Origin: AC-32 sp045806105
GTDB taxonomy: Bacteria; Actinomycetota; Thermoleophilia; Gaiellales; Gaiellaceae
Direction: 5' to 3'
Assembly (NCBI GenBank): GCA_045806105.1
Contig: JBJMJY010000104.1
Location: 1 to 35,801, forward strand
Length of the DNA stretch: 35,801 nt
The translations under genes and the position numbers were made by a program. Of the stretch, positions 15,774 through 23,081 are shown piece by piece. The stretch's first letter is position 1. Every line of letters begins with the position of its first letter. The notes beneath the pieces were generated by a model, which was not told the DNA's origin, did not search any database, and worked only from the letters and a program-made list of their open reading frames with translations.

Positions 15774-16334
15774 ATGCGCCGCTCCGCGGTAACCGCCGCT
15801 TGCATCCTGGTCTGCGCCGCCTGCGCGGCCGGGCTGCTCGCGCTGGCCGGCGCGCACGCGGTGGCGGCGGCGCCGAGGTCCGCGCGGACGACCCACCACG
15901 CCGCCGCGCTGCATGTGCGGCAACGGGCGGCGCAGCTGCGGCGGGTCCGCCTCGTCGCCGCTCGGCGGAGGGCTCGGAACCAGATCGTGATGCTCGCGTG
16001 GCGTGCGGTGGGCGTTCCCTACCGCTGGGGCGGCGCCTCGCCGCGCGGCGGGTTCGACTGCTCCGGGCTGACGCGGTGGGTCTACGGGCGGGCCGGGATC
16101 TCGCTCCCGCACTACGCGGCTGCGCAATGGCGGTACGGGCGGCGCGTCTTCCGGCGGGCGCTCGCGCCCGGCGACCTGATCTTCTTCTCCGGCCTCGGCC
16201 ACGTCGGCATCTACCTCGGCCACGGAGCGGTGATCCACGCTCCGCGTCCCCGAGCGCGGGTCCGGTTCGAGCGGTTGCGTGGTTGGCTCGCCTCGAGCTT
16301 CTACGGCGCGCGGCGGCTCCGGCTCGCGGGCTGA
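15774..16334 (+). CDS. Secreted NlpC/P60-family cell-wall hydrolase
   Basis: A 186-residue peptidoglycan endopeptidase (peptidase family C40). An N-terminal hydrophobic signal (about 5-34) ends near AVAAAP. A basic, Arg-rich linker of about 35 residues follows. The NlpC/P60 domain starts at about 66: VGVPYRWGGASPRGGFDCSGLTRWVY contains catalytic C96, GHVGIYLG contains H143, and VIHAPRPR supplies the third polar residue, H155. The protein should be exported and cut peptide stems of the wall. It is divergent from the NTF2-like gene and its 3' end overlaps the WYL regulator gene by 34 bases in convergent orientation. Confidence 0.88.
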   Translation: MRRSAVTAACILVCAACAAGLLALAGAHAVAAAPRSARTTHHAAALHVRQRAAQLRRVRLVAARRRARNQIVMLAWRAVGVPYRWGGASPRGGFDCSGLTRWVYGRAGISLPHYAAAQWRYGRRVFRRALAPGDLIFFSGLGHVGIYLGHGAVIHAPRPRARVRFERLRGWLASSFYGARRLRLAG

Positions 16335-17269
16335 GAGCCGGCGAAGAGCCTCGCCGCGAGCTGCGCGAGGTGCTCGCGGAGCTCGTCGGGCCGGACGACC
16401 TCGAAGTCCGCTCCGAGCCCGGCGATGAAGCCGGCGGCCCACTCGAGAGAATCGGCTCGCAGCGCGAGGCGCGTCCCGGTTCCGTCCGCAGTGAGCTCCG
16501 CGAGCGTCGCCGGCACCCTCGCCGCGATCTCGTCCAGCGGCGCGTCGAGGCGCACCTCGACCTCCCAGCCCCACGGCAGGCGCGCGAGCATCCGGACAAC
16601 GTGGTCGACGGGATCGAAGCCCGGGTCCGGCGGCTCGACCGGGTCGCCGATCGCCGCGCCGGCGATCCGGTCCGCGCGGAACGTTCGCACCTCGGTGCTG
16701 CCGGGGTTGCGGGCGGGCACATACCACCGCCCACGTCGCGCGACGAGGCCGAGCGGCTCGATCTCGCGGGTGCTCTGCGTGCCGTCGCCGCGCGTGTACC
16801 CGATCCGGAGGGAGCGTCTGCGCCGCACGGCCTCGGTGATCACGAGCAGCGTCTCGCTCGAGGCCGGCGCCGGATCGGGCTCGCCCACGAGCCTGAGCTC
16901 GTCGCGCAGACGCCGGACCCGCCGCGTGAGCCGGTCCGGGAGCACGCGCGCGATCTTCGAGAGCGCGCCCTCCGCGCCGCTCAGGCCGCGCTGCTCGGCC
17001 ATCACGAGCCCGAACACGGCTGCAGCCGCCTCCTCGTCGGACAGCATCAGCGGCGGGAGGCGCGAGCCTGCTCGGAGGCGGTAGCCGCCGCCCGCGCCCG
17101 GCTGGCCGTCGACGGGGATCCCGATGTCGTGCAGGGCGACCGCGTAGCGGCGGATCGTCCGCTCGCTCACACCTAGCTGGGCCGCGGCAGCCGGGCCGTC
17201 GACGACGAGTCGGCTCTGCAGCAGCTCGAGGAACGCGAGGAGTCGGGACGCGGGGCGGGAGATGGTCAT
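16301..17269 (-). CDS. YafY-type HTH/WYL-domain transcriptional regulator
   Basis: A 322-residue regulator. The N-terminal HTH_11 domain reads RLLAFLELLQSRLVVDGPAAAAQLGVSERTIRRYAVALHDIGIPV with the following wing GGGYRLRAG. A WYL domain lies at about 140-220 (RSLRIGYTRGDGTQSTREIEPLGLVARRGRWYVPA) and a C-terminal WCX-like extension ends the protein. WYL proteins sense ligands or nucleic acids. It starts at ATG 17269 without a clear ribosome site. It diverges from the small conserved protein at 17356, and a near-perfect palindrome (17284-17304) lies between them, so it probably regulates that gene and itself. Confidence 0.88.
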   Translation of the reverse strand: MTISRPASRLLAFLELLQSRLVVDGPAAAAQLGVSERTIRRYAVALHDIGIPVDGQPGAGGGYRLRAGSRLPPLMLSDEEAAAAVFGLVMAEQRGLSGAEGALSKIARVLPDRLTRRVRRLRDELRLVGEPDPAPASSETLLVITEAVRRRRSLRIGYTRGDGTQSTREIEPLGLVARRGRWYVPARNPGSTEVRTFRADRIAGAAIGDPVEPPDPGFDPVDHVVRMLARLPWGWEVEVRLDAPLDEIAARVPATLAELTADGTGTRLALRADSLEWAAGFIAGLGADFEVVRPDELREHLAQLAARLFAGSQPASRSRRAP

Positions 17270-17283
17270 TATTCAAGCACCTC

Positions 17284-17304
17284 TGCGGACAAAAACTGAC
17301 CGCA
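17284..17304. promoter_or_regulatory. Candidate operator of the WYL regulator
   Basis: TGCGGACA-AAAAC-TGACCGCA: 8-base arms with a single mismatch around a 5-base AT-rich centre. It lies 14 bases upstream of the WYL gene start and about 50 bases before the divergent gene's ATG. Palindromes in such divergent gaps are the usual targets of the adjacent regulator; binding is inferred. Confidence 0.68.
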
Positions 17305-17355
17305 ATGTCTCGTAGCCTGGAGCCGACCTCACGCGAGCGACAGGAGGTACGGCTG

Positions 17356-17877
17356 ATGGCAGAGCGTGCAGTGACGGCGGTCGACGACGGCCGCCACGAC
17401 TTCGACTTCTTCTACGGCAGGTGGCAGCAGCAGAACCGCAAGCGCGCCGACCTGCTCGTGCGAGACGACGTGAGCTGGATCGAGTTCGAGTCGCGCACCG
17501 AGGTCTTCCCGATCCTCGGCGGGCTCGGCAACGTCGACACCTTCAAGGCGCCGCGGTTCCCGGGCCGGCCCGGCTTCGAGGGCTGCTCTCTGCGGCTGTT
17601 CGACCCTGGCACCGGCCTCTGGCGCATCTGGTGGGCGTCCACGATCGGACACGGCCAGCTCGACCCGCCCGTCGTTGGGAGGTTCCGGAACGGCGTCGGC
17701 GTGTTCGAGGGCGAGGACGTGGTCGACGGCGTTTCGCTGAGAGTCCGTTTCACCTGGAAGGCCATCACCGGGAGCTCGGCCACCTGGGAGCAGGCTTTCT
17801 CGCTCGACGACGGCGAGAGCTGGGACACCAACTGGATCATGCAGTCAGCTCGGGTGACGCCGACGCGGGCCGCGTGA
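17356..17877 (+). CDS. Conserved small soluble protein (DUF1579-like), WYL-linked
   Basis: A 173-residue soluble protein from ATG 17356, chosen because AGGAGG lies eight bases upstream; an in-frame ATG at 17305 is poorer. The sequence HDFDFFYGRWQQQNRKR near the start, RLFDPGTGLWRIWWAST in the middle and ATWEQAFSLDDGESWDTNWIMQSAR at the end resembles small beta-rich proteins annotated DUF1579 or 'conserved hypothetical'. No catalytic motif is evident. These proteins are often beside YafY-type regulators, as here, where the regulator diverges and a palindrome sits in between. The function is unknown. Confidence 0.75.
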   Translation: MAERAVTAVDDGRHDFDFFYGRWQQQNRKRADLLVRDDVSWIEFESRTEVFPILGGLGNVDTFKAPRFPGRPGFEGCSLRLFDPGTGLWRIWWASTIGHGQLDPPVVGRFRNGVGVFEGEDVVDGVSLRVRFTWKAITGSSATWEQAFSLDDGESWDTNWIMQSARVTPTRAA

Positions 17878-17910
17878 ATCCGACCCTGGCCCGCGCCCGT
17901 AGTGGCGCGT

Positions 17911-18429
17911 ATGAGACGAACTGTGCTGACGCTGGCCGTGCTGGTCCTCGGCCTCGTGCCGGTGCTCGCTGGCTGCGGCTCGAGCTCGAGCAGCTCGAGC
18001 AGCACGACCGAGAGCAGCGGCGGCGGCGGCCAGAAGACGATCGCCGGCGTCAAGGCCAACGACCACGGCACCAAGGCCGTCGAGGACAGCGGCAAGACCG
18101 AGGTCGAGCTCGACGACTTCTACTTCGAGCCGACGGTGCTCGAGGGCAGGGCGGGCGAGAAGGTGACGCTCGAGCTCAAGAACGAGGGCCAGGACGAGCA
18201 CTCGTTCACGATCGACGCGCAGAGCGTCGACAAGGACCTGGAGCCGGGGGACGAGGGCGAGGTCACCGTCACGATCCCGCAGTCCGGCGTCATCTCGTTC
18301 TACTGCAAGTACCACAAGAGCTCCGGGATGGCCGGCGCGCTCGCCGTGCAGGGCGGCACCGGCGGCATGACCGGCACCGGCACGACGACGGAGGACAACA
18401 GCGGCAAGGGCGGTGGCGGCGGCTACTGA
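17911..18429 (+). CDS. Cupredoxin-domain lipoprotein
   Basis: A 172-residue exported copper protein. The N-terminal signal ends with a lipobox LAGC, so C22 should be lipidated and anchor the protein outside the membrane. A Ser/Gly-rich linker (about 24-42) precedes a cupredoxin domain (about 62-146). The type 1 copper ligands are visible as H97 (EHSF), C132, H135 (YCKYH) and M140 (SGM). A Gly/Thr-rich tail follows. The role is probably electron transfer or copper binding at the cell surface. ATG 17911 gives the better signal peptide than GTG 17902. It lies 33 bases after the previous gene and 37 before the sigma factor, in the same direction. Confidence 0.88.
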   Translation: MRRTVLTLAVLVLGLVPVLAGCGSSSSSSSSTTESSGGGGQKTIAGVKANDHGTKAVEDSGKTEVELDDFYFEPTVLEGRAGEKVTLELKNEGQDEHSFTIDAQSVDKDLEPGDEGEVTVTIPQSGVISFYCKYHKSSGMAGALAVQGGTGGMTGTGTTTEDNSGKGGGGGY

Positions 18430-18466
18430 GCGATGACTTTTCGGCGGCCGCTTGGTCTTGCCTAGG

Positions 18467-19438
18467 ATGGCGGTCGTGGAAAAGTCGACCCTCGAGCGCA
18501 CGCCGGCCTTCGAGGAGCTGGAGGAGCACCGTCGCGAGCTGACGGCGCACTGCTACCGCATGCTCGGCTCCCCGTTCGAGGCCGAGGACGCGGTCCAGGA
18601 GACGCTCCTGCGCGCCTGGAAGAACCTCGACCGCTTCGAGGGCCGCTCCGCGCTGCGCTCGTGGCTCTACCGGATCGCGACGAACGTCTGCCTCGACATG
18701 CTCGAGGGGCGGGCCAAGCGCGCGCGGCCGATGGACCTGGGCCCGGCGGCGGAGCCGATCGTCGAGAACCTGGGCACCCCGGAGGTGCCCTGGCTGCAGC
18801 CGGTGCCGGACTCGCTCGTGGGCGACCCGGCCGAGACGGTCGCCTCGCGCGACACGATTCGGCTCGCGTTCGTCGCCGCCCTGCAGCACCTGCCCCCGCG
18901 GCAGCGTGCGGTGCTGATCCTCCGCGAGGTCCTACGCTGGAAGGCGAACGAGGTCGCGGAGCTTCTCGGGACGAGCGTCGCGTCGGTGAACAGCGCGCTG
19001 CAGCGGGCGCGCGCGACTCTCGGGGAGATCGACCTCTCGCCGGACTCGAGCTTCGAGGAGCCCGACCGCGAGCTGCTCGACCGCTACGTGAAGGCGTTCG
19101 AGGCGTACGACTTCGACGCGCTCACCTCGCTGATCCACGAAGACGCGATCCAGTCGATGCCGCCGTACGACCTCTGGCTGAGCGGCCGCGAGGACATCTT
19201 CACCTGGTGGGCGGGACCAGGGATCGGCTGCAAGGGCTCGCGCGTGATCCCGGTGGTCTCGGCCAACGGGTCGCCTGCCTTCGGGCAGTACAAGCCGAGC
19301 GAGTCCGGCGAGGGTCACGAGCCCTGGGCGCTGCAGGTGCTCGAGCTCTCAGGCGGTGGGATCGCCGAGCTCACGTTCTTCCTCGACACCGAGACGCTGT
19401 TCCCGCTCTTCGGGCTCCCGCCCCGGCTCGACGCGTAG
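18467..19438 (+). CDS. ECF sigma factor with SnoaL-like C-terminal extension (SigG/TIGR02960-like)
   Basis: A 323-residue sigma-70 family factor. Region 2 is at about 20-85 (HCYRMLGSPFEAEDAVQETLLRAWKNLDRFEGRSALRSWLYRIATN). Region 4 is at about 140-190 (LPPRQRAVLILREVLRWKANEVAELLGTSVASVNSALQRAR). After it comes an NTF2/SnoaL-like domain (about 200-320, ELLDRYVKAFEAYDFDALTSLIHEDAIQSMPP...). Such extensions in the ECF41/ECF56-type groups and in mycobacterial SigG and SigJ replace a classical anti-sigma factor. I chose ATG 18467. The 3' end overlaps the converging STAS gene by 90 bases. No anti-sigma gene is nearby. Confidence 0.9.
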   Translation: MAVVEKSTLERTPAFEELEEHRRELTAHCYRMLGSPFEAEDAVQETLLRAWKNLDRFEGRSALRSWLYRIATNVCLDMLEGRAKRARPMDLGPAAEPIVENLGTPEVPWLQPVPDSLVGDPAETVASRDTIRLAFVAALQHLPPRQRAVLILREVLRWKANEVAELLGTSVASVNSALQRARATLGEIDLSPDSSFEEPDRELLDRYVKAFEAYDFDALTSLIHEDAIQSMPPYDLWLSGREDIFTWWAGPGIGCKGSRVIPVVSANGSPAFGQYKPSESGEGHEPWALQVLELSGGGIAELTFFLDTETLFPLFGLPPRLDA

Positions 19439-19609
19439 CACCTCCTCCAGCCCCGTGAACCTGATCAGGCAGCACAGGTCGTCAGACGCGTGGCAGAGGT
19501 GCAGCTCGAGCCCCGCCCGGCGCGCCGCAAGCCGGAGCCGCGCGAGAGCGTCCAGCGCGTCGCCGTCCGCCGGCAGCGCGCCCACGTCGCACGAGAGTCG
19601 CAGCATCAT
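19349..19609 (-). CDS. STAS-domain protein (anti-anti-sigma-like), antisense to the sigma factor end
   Basis: An 86-residue protein whose first 60 residues read like the C-terminal two-thirds of a STAS domain: LSCDVGALPADGDALDALARLRLAARRAGLELHLCHAS, then ELIRFTGL-like CCLIRFTGLEEVLRV. STAS proteins bind anti-sigma kinases or membrane transporters. The usual phosphorylatable Ser/Thr (DSSG-type) is not present at the expected place, so it may be a STAS variant regulated otherwise. The last 30 codons lie antisense to the sigma-factor 3' end. Start ATG 19609 (or 19606) has no clear ribosome site. The protein sequence pattern supports a real gene despite the overlap. Confidence 0.65.
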   Translation of the reverse strand: MMLRLSCDVGALPADGDALDALARLRLAARRAGLELHLCHASDDLCCLIRFTGLEEVLRVEPGREPEEREQRLGVEEERELGDPTA

Positions 19610-19677
19610 GAGACAAGACGGTCTCCCGGCCCGAAACTCATCGCAGGCCGGCCGATGATTTCCCAGCGGCCGGGAAG

Positions 19678-19701
19678 TCGAACGAGTGTGACGCCGTTCG
19701 A
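19678..19701. promoter_or_regulatory. Perfect inverted repeat before the MFS exporter
   Basis: TCGAACG (19678-19684) and CGTTCGA (19695-19701) form perfect 7-base arms with a 10-base spacer, ending just before the AAAGGAG ribosome site of the MFS gene. The placement suits a repressor operator; no regulator gene lies directly beside it. Confidence 0.55.
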
Positions 19702-19710
19702 AAGGAGCTA

Positions 19711-21153
19711 ATGAGCCTCGATCACCGCACCCGCTGGTTCGCCCTCTACGTGCTGTGTCTCGGCGACCTGATGATCGTCCTCGACGCGACGATCGTGAAC
19801 GTCGCCCTGCCCTCGATCCGCGCCGACCTGGGCTTCACCGAGGAGTCGCTCGCGTGGGTCGTGAACGCATACCTGCTGACCTTCGGCGGCTTCCTGCTGC
19901 TGGGCGGGCGGCTGGGCGACCTCTTCGGGCACCGGCGGCTCTTCCTCGGCGGGATCGCGCTCTTCACGCTGGCCTCGCTCGCGTGCGGGCTCTCGACGTC
20001 GCAGGGGTTCCTGATCGCCGCGCGCTCGGTGCAGGGGCTCGGCGGCGCGGTCGTCTCGGCGGTCGCCCTGTCGCTGCTGATGATCCTCTTTCAGGAGCCG
20101 GCGGAGCGGACGAAGGCGATGGGCTTCTTCGGGTTCGTATTGGCGGGCGGCGGAAGCATCGGCGTCCTGCTCGGCGGCGTGCTGACCGACACTCTTAGCT
20201 GGCACTGGATCTTCCTCGTCAACATCCCGGTCGGGATCCTGGTCTTCTCGCTCTGCCTGCCGCTGCTCCCCGGCGATCGGCCCGCCTCGGAGGGGCGCGG
20301 GCGCGTCGACGTGGCAGGCGCCGTGACGGTGACCGCGTCCCTGATCACGGCGGTCTACGCGATCGTCAACGGGAACGACAAGGGCTGGCTCTCGGCCCAG
20401 ACGCTGGGGCTGCTGGCGGTCGCGGTCGTCGTGTTCACGGCCTTCATCTTGATCGAGTTGCGAGTGCTCACCCCGCTCGTGCCGCTGGGCATCTTCCGGA
20501 AGCGGAACGTGTCCGTCGCGAACGGCGTCGGCGTCCTCTGGGCGGCCGCCATGTTCGGGTGGTTCTTCTTCGCCGCGCAGTACCTCGGGCTCGTGCTCGG
20601 CTACGACCCACTGCAAGTCGGGCTCGCGTTCCTGCCCGCGAACATCATCATGGGTGCCTTCTCGCTCGGCCTCTCGGCACGGCTCGTGATGCGCTTCGGC
20701 ACCCGGATCCCGATCGGGGTCGGCATGGGCCTCGTCACGCTCGGCCTGCTGCTGTTCGCCCGCGCGCCGGTGGACGCGGACTTCTGGATCGACGTGCTGC
20801 CCGCGATGATCGTGCTCGGGGTCGGCGTCGGGATGGCGATGAACCCCGTGCTGATGGCGGCGATGAGCGACGTGGGGCCCGAGGAGTCCGGTCTCGCCTC
20901 GGGCATCGTCAACACCGGCTTCATGATGGGCGGAGCGCTCGGCCTCGCGGTCCTGGCGAGCCTCGCGGCGTGGAAGACCGGTGGCGAGACTGCTGCGGCC
21001 TCGCTGAACGCGGGCTACCAGCTGGCCTTCGTCGTCGGCGGCGTATTCGCCGCGCTGGCGGCCGGACTGGCGGTGGCGCTGCTGCGCGACCGACCGATGG
21101 TGCCGCACGGCGAGGCCGAGCGGGCGCCCGCACTGGCTGTGGAAACCGACTGA
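19711..21153 (+). CDS. MFS drug exporter, DHA2 (EmrB/QacA) type
   Basis: A 480-residue major-facilitator protein with about 14 hydrophobic helices. Family motifs are LDATIVNVALPSI in helix 1, GGRLGDLFGHRR (motif A) after helix 2, AARSVQGLGGAVVSAVALSLL (helix 4) and GGSIGVLLGGVLTDTLSWHWIFLVNIPVG (motif C and following). These place it among DHA2 proton-coupled multidrug exporters. ATG 19711 has AAAGGAG four bases upstream, preceded by a perfect inverted repeat at 19678-19701. A ferredoxin-reductase-like gene follows 26 bases downstream on the same strand, probably co-transcribed. The substrate is unknown. Confidence 0.92.
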   Translation: MSLDHRTRWFALYVLCLGDLMIVLDATIVNVALPSIRADLGFTEESLAWVVNAYLLTFGGFLLLGGRLGDLFGHRRLFLGGIALFTLASLACGLSTSQGFLIAARSVQGLGGAVVSAVALSLLMILFQEPAERTKAMGFFGFVLAGGGSIGVLLGGVLTDTLSWHWIFLVNIPVGILVFSLCLPLLPGDRPASEGRGRVDVAGAVTVTASLITAVYAIVNGNDKGWLSAQTLGLLAVAVVVFTAFILIELRVLTPLVPLGIFRKRNVSVANGVGVLWAAAMFGWFFFAAQYLGLVLGYDPLQVGLAFLPANIIMGAFSLGLSARLVMRFGTRIPIGVGMGLVTLGLLLFARAPVDADFWIDVLPAMIVLGVGVGMAMNPVLMAAMSDVGPEESGLASGIVNTGFMMGGALGLAVLASLAAWKTGGETAAASLNAGYQLAFVVGGVFAALAAGLAVALLRDRPMVPHGEAERAPALAVETD

Positions 21154-21179
21154 CGTCGCGCCGGGTATAGCCTCCCGGC

Positions 21180-21890
21180 GTGCGTTCGCGGATCAAGGAA
21201 AAACGGGAGGTCGCGTTGGGGACGGTGCTCGCGATCTTCGACCTGCAGGGCGAGGAGGTCGACTTCCGGCCCGGCCAGTACTTCTGGGTCGAGCTGCCCG
21301 ACCGCGGCTACCAGGACGAGAAGGGGCTCCGCCGCCACATCTCCGTCGTCACCTCGCCGACCGAGCGCGGTGTCCTCGGGCTCTGTACGCGCATGCGCGA
21401 CACGGCCTTCAAGAACACGCTCGCGGAACTCGAGGTCGGGGACGAGGTCGACGTCGAGCAGCCCAAGGGCGACTGGCAGCTTCCCGAGGACACGAGCCGT
21501 GAGTACGTCTTCCTCGCGGGCGGGATCGGGATCACGGTCTTCCGCTCGATGCTGCGCTACATCGCCGACACCGGGAAGCCGTACCGCGTCACGCTCGTGT
21601 ACTCGAACCGGGACCGCGAGTCGACACCGTTCCTCGACGAGCTCCCGGAGCTCGAGAGGCGGATCCCGGGCTTCCGGCTCGTGCTGACGATGACGCAGGA
21701 CGAGGGCTGGGAAGGCGAGACGCGCTACATCGACCCGGACCTGTTGCGCGACCACCTCGGCGGCGAGCTCGGCAACTACACGTATCTGATCGCCGGGCCA
21801 CCGGCGATGGTCGAGGCGGTCACGGGGGGACTCTCCGGCGCAGGCGTCCCGGAGGAGCAGCTGCTCCCCGACCGCTTCAGCGGCTACTAG
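21180..21890 (+). CDS. FAD/NAD(P)H ferredoxin-reductase-like flavoprotein
   Basis: A 236-residue protein of the FNR superfamily. The N-terminal FAD barrel contains FRPGQYFWVELP and the isoalloxazine-contact motif RRHISVVTSP. The C-terminal NAD(P)-binding domain has FLAGGIGITVFRSMLRYI and YLIAGPPAMVEAV. There is no iron-sulfur domain, so an external partner must accept or supply electrons, as in flavohaemoprotein-like or oxygenase reductases. The start is GTG 21180, 26 bases after the MFS exporter stop. The nearest possible electron partner, the cupredoxin lipoprotein, is extracytoplasmic, so it is an unlikely direct partner. Confidence 0.88.
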   Translation: MRSRIKEKREVALGTVLAIFDLQGEEVDFRPGQYFWVELPDRGYQDEKGLRRHISVVTSPTERGVLGLCTRMRDTAFKNTLAELEVGDEVDVEQPKGDWQLPEDTSREYVFLAGGIGITVFRSMLRYIADTGKPYRVTLVYSNRDRESTPFLDELPELERRIPGFRLVLTMTQDEGWEGETRYIDPDLLRDHLGGELGNYTYLIAGPPAMVEAVTGGLSGAGVPEEQLLPDRFSGY

Positions 21891-21911
21891 GCTCGGCGGC
21901 CGGTAGCCGTA

Positions 21912-22196
21912 TCAGTCCCCGCGGCCCGCGTTCATGCGCCGGTAGAACTCACGCCGAGCCCGGGCCTCCTCGCTTTCGGTCGAGGCTGTCTCGACCGCGG
22001 TGCGGATGTCGAGCAGCCACTGCGCGAAGTCCGGTCGACCCGAGCAGTCGAGGCCGTCGAACGCGCATCGACTCTTCTGCGCCCTGTCACCGCGTTCCCA
22101 GAACGCGCACCGTTTCGTCGTGCACGCGACGGAACGGCCGCCCACGCTCTCCAGCCTGCAGAGCCTGACCTGAGTGACGTCGCGCTTCTGCTCCAT
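21912..22196 (-). CDS. Small Cys-rich protein of unknown function
   Basis: A 94-residue soluble protein. Cysteines at C13, C25, C30, C44 and C51 are arranged around KRCAFWERGDRAQKSRCAFDGLDC, and an Arg/Glu-rich helical tail contains WLLDIRTAVE. A CxFWE...C...LLxLR pattern is one I recall from uncharacterised actinobacterial proteins. The cysteine spacing suggests a metal or cluster site or disulfides. It converges on the flavoprotein gene (22 bases apart) and diverges from the gene at 22326. Existence is likely, function unknown. Confidence 0.6.
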   Translation of the reverse strand: MEQKRDVTQVRLCRLESVGGRSVACTTKRCAFWERGDRAQKSRCAFDGLDCSGRPDFAQWLLDIRTAVETASTESEEARARREFYRRMNAGRGD

Positions 22197-22325
22197 ATGA
22201 CGAGCCTGCTCGGGAGCCTCTGCGGCGGCATTGGAAACGACGCTGATCGTGCCTGCGGCGAACTACGCAGCAGATCGGGGGCGATTGCCGAGGGCTCCAG
22301 CCCATGGCCTGCGGAAGATCACTTC

Positions 22326-22625
22326 ATGGAGCGGATACTCGTCGCGGCAAGGCTTCGGCCGGGATCCAAGCCCGCGGCAGAGCGCCTGCTGGCCGCCGGT
22401 CCGCCGTTCCAACCGGGACAGCTCGGCCTCGAGCGACACGACGTATACCTCGGCGAGGGAATCGCCGTGTTCTCGTTCGAGGGCTCACACGTGGAACGGA
22501 GCGTCTCAAAGCTGGTCAACGACCCGGTGCATTCCGCCGCGTTCGCCGCCTGGGCACCCCTGCTCGAAGACGGGCCGCAGGTAGCGCACGAGGCCTATCA
22601 CTGGCCGTCAAGGAGGACACCGTGA
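22326..22625 (+). CDS. Small alpha/beta protein of unknown function, coupled to uspA-like gene
   Basis: A 99-residue protein from ATG 22326. The sequence MERILVAARLRPGSKPAAERLLAAG, GLERHDVYLGEGIAVFSFEG and FAAWAPLLEDGPQVAHEAYHWP looks like a small ferredoxin-like (dimeric alpha-beta barrel) domain. I know no function. Its last codons overlap the start of the universal-stress gene (GTGA), so the two are translationally coupled. A 12-base inverted repeat, GGGCT-CC-AGCCC (22292-22303), lies 22 bases upstream of the ATG and may be part of the promoter region. The longer open frame upstream (from 22197) overlaps the divergent gene's start and is not favoured. Confidence 0.68.
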   Translation: MERILVAARLRPGSKPAAERLLAAGPPFQPGQLGLERHDVYLGEGIAVFSFEGSHVERSVSKLVNDPVHSAAFAAWAPLLEDGPQVAHEAYHWPSRRTP

Positions 22626-23074
22626 AGAGGATCCTGATCGCAACCGACGGGTCACCTTCGGCGCTCGAAGCTCTCGAGTATGGGCTCGAGCTCGCTGGCG
22701 AGCACGACGCTGCGGTGACCTTCGCGTACGTGGTGCCCGGCGTCGACGTGTATCCGACCGGCGGTTTTGGGCTGACGGGGGCTGTCCCGCACGAGCTGAC
22801 GCCCGCCGACTCTGAGCCGCTCGACGATGCGCTGCGACTTGCGTCCGAGGCCGACGTCAGTGCACGCACTACGTTGTTGCGCGGCGATCCGGCGGACGAG
22901 ATCGTGGCCTACGCAGGATCGATCGACGCCGACATGATCGTCGTCGGTTCCCGCGGCCACGGCCGCCTCGCGAGCGCGCTGCTCGGCAGCGTCTCGCGCG
23001 CGATCCTGCGCGAGGCCCGTCGGCCGGTGCTCGTCGTCCGTGCCAGCCGGGCTCCTGCCGAAATCGCCGCTTGA
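22622..23074 (+). CDS. Universal stress protein (UspA family)
   Basis: A 150-residue single-domain universal stress protein. It starts KRILIATDGSPSALEALEYG and carries the ATP-binding signature GSRGHGRLASALLGSVS near the C-terminus (G-x2-G-x9-G-S type), so it belongs to the nucleotide-binding class. Such proteins are cytoplasmic and accumulate under hypoxia, starvation or stress. The start is GTG 22622, overlapping the previous stop by 4 bases, with AAGGAGG seven bases upstream. It is followed within 7 bases by the trehalose-synthase-like gene. The neighbourhood (trehalose, phosphoketolase, DevS-like kinase) fits a stress regulon. Confidence 0.93.
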   Translation: MKRILIATDGSPSALEALEYGLELAGEHDAAVTFAYVVPGVDVYPTGGFGLTGAVPHELTPADSEPLDDALRLASEADVSARTTLLRGDPADEIVAYAGSIDADMIVVGSRGHGRLASALLGSVSRAILREARRPVLVVRASRAPAEIAA

Positions 23075-23081
23075 GCCGTTG

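Noticed and set aside
15288..17276. 662-codon minus-strand open frame
   Set aside because: It runs across the NTF2-like, NlpC/P60 and WYL genes in another frame, with an Arg/Pro-rich composition and no motif.
19708..21108. 466-codon minus-strand open frame
   Set aside because: It is antisense to the MFS exporter; highly charged low-complexity product.
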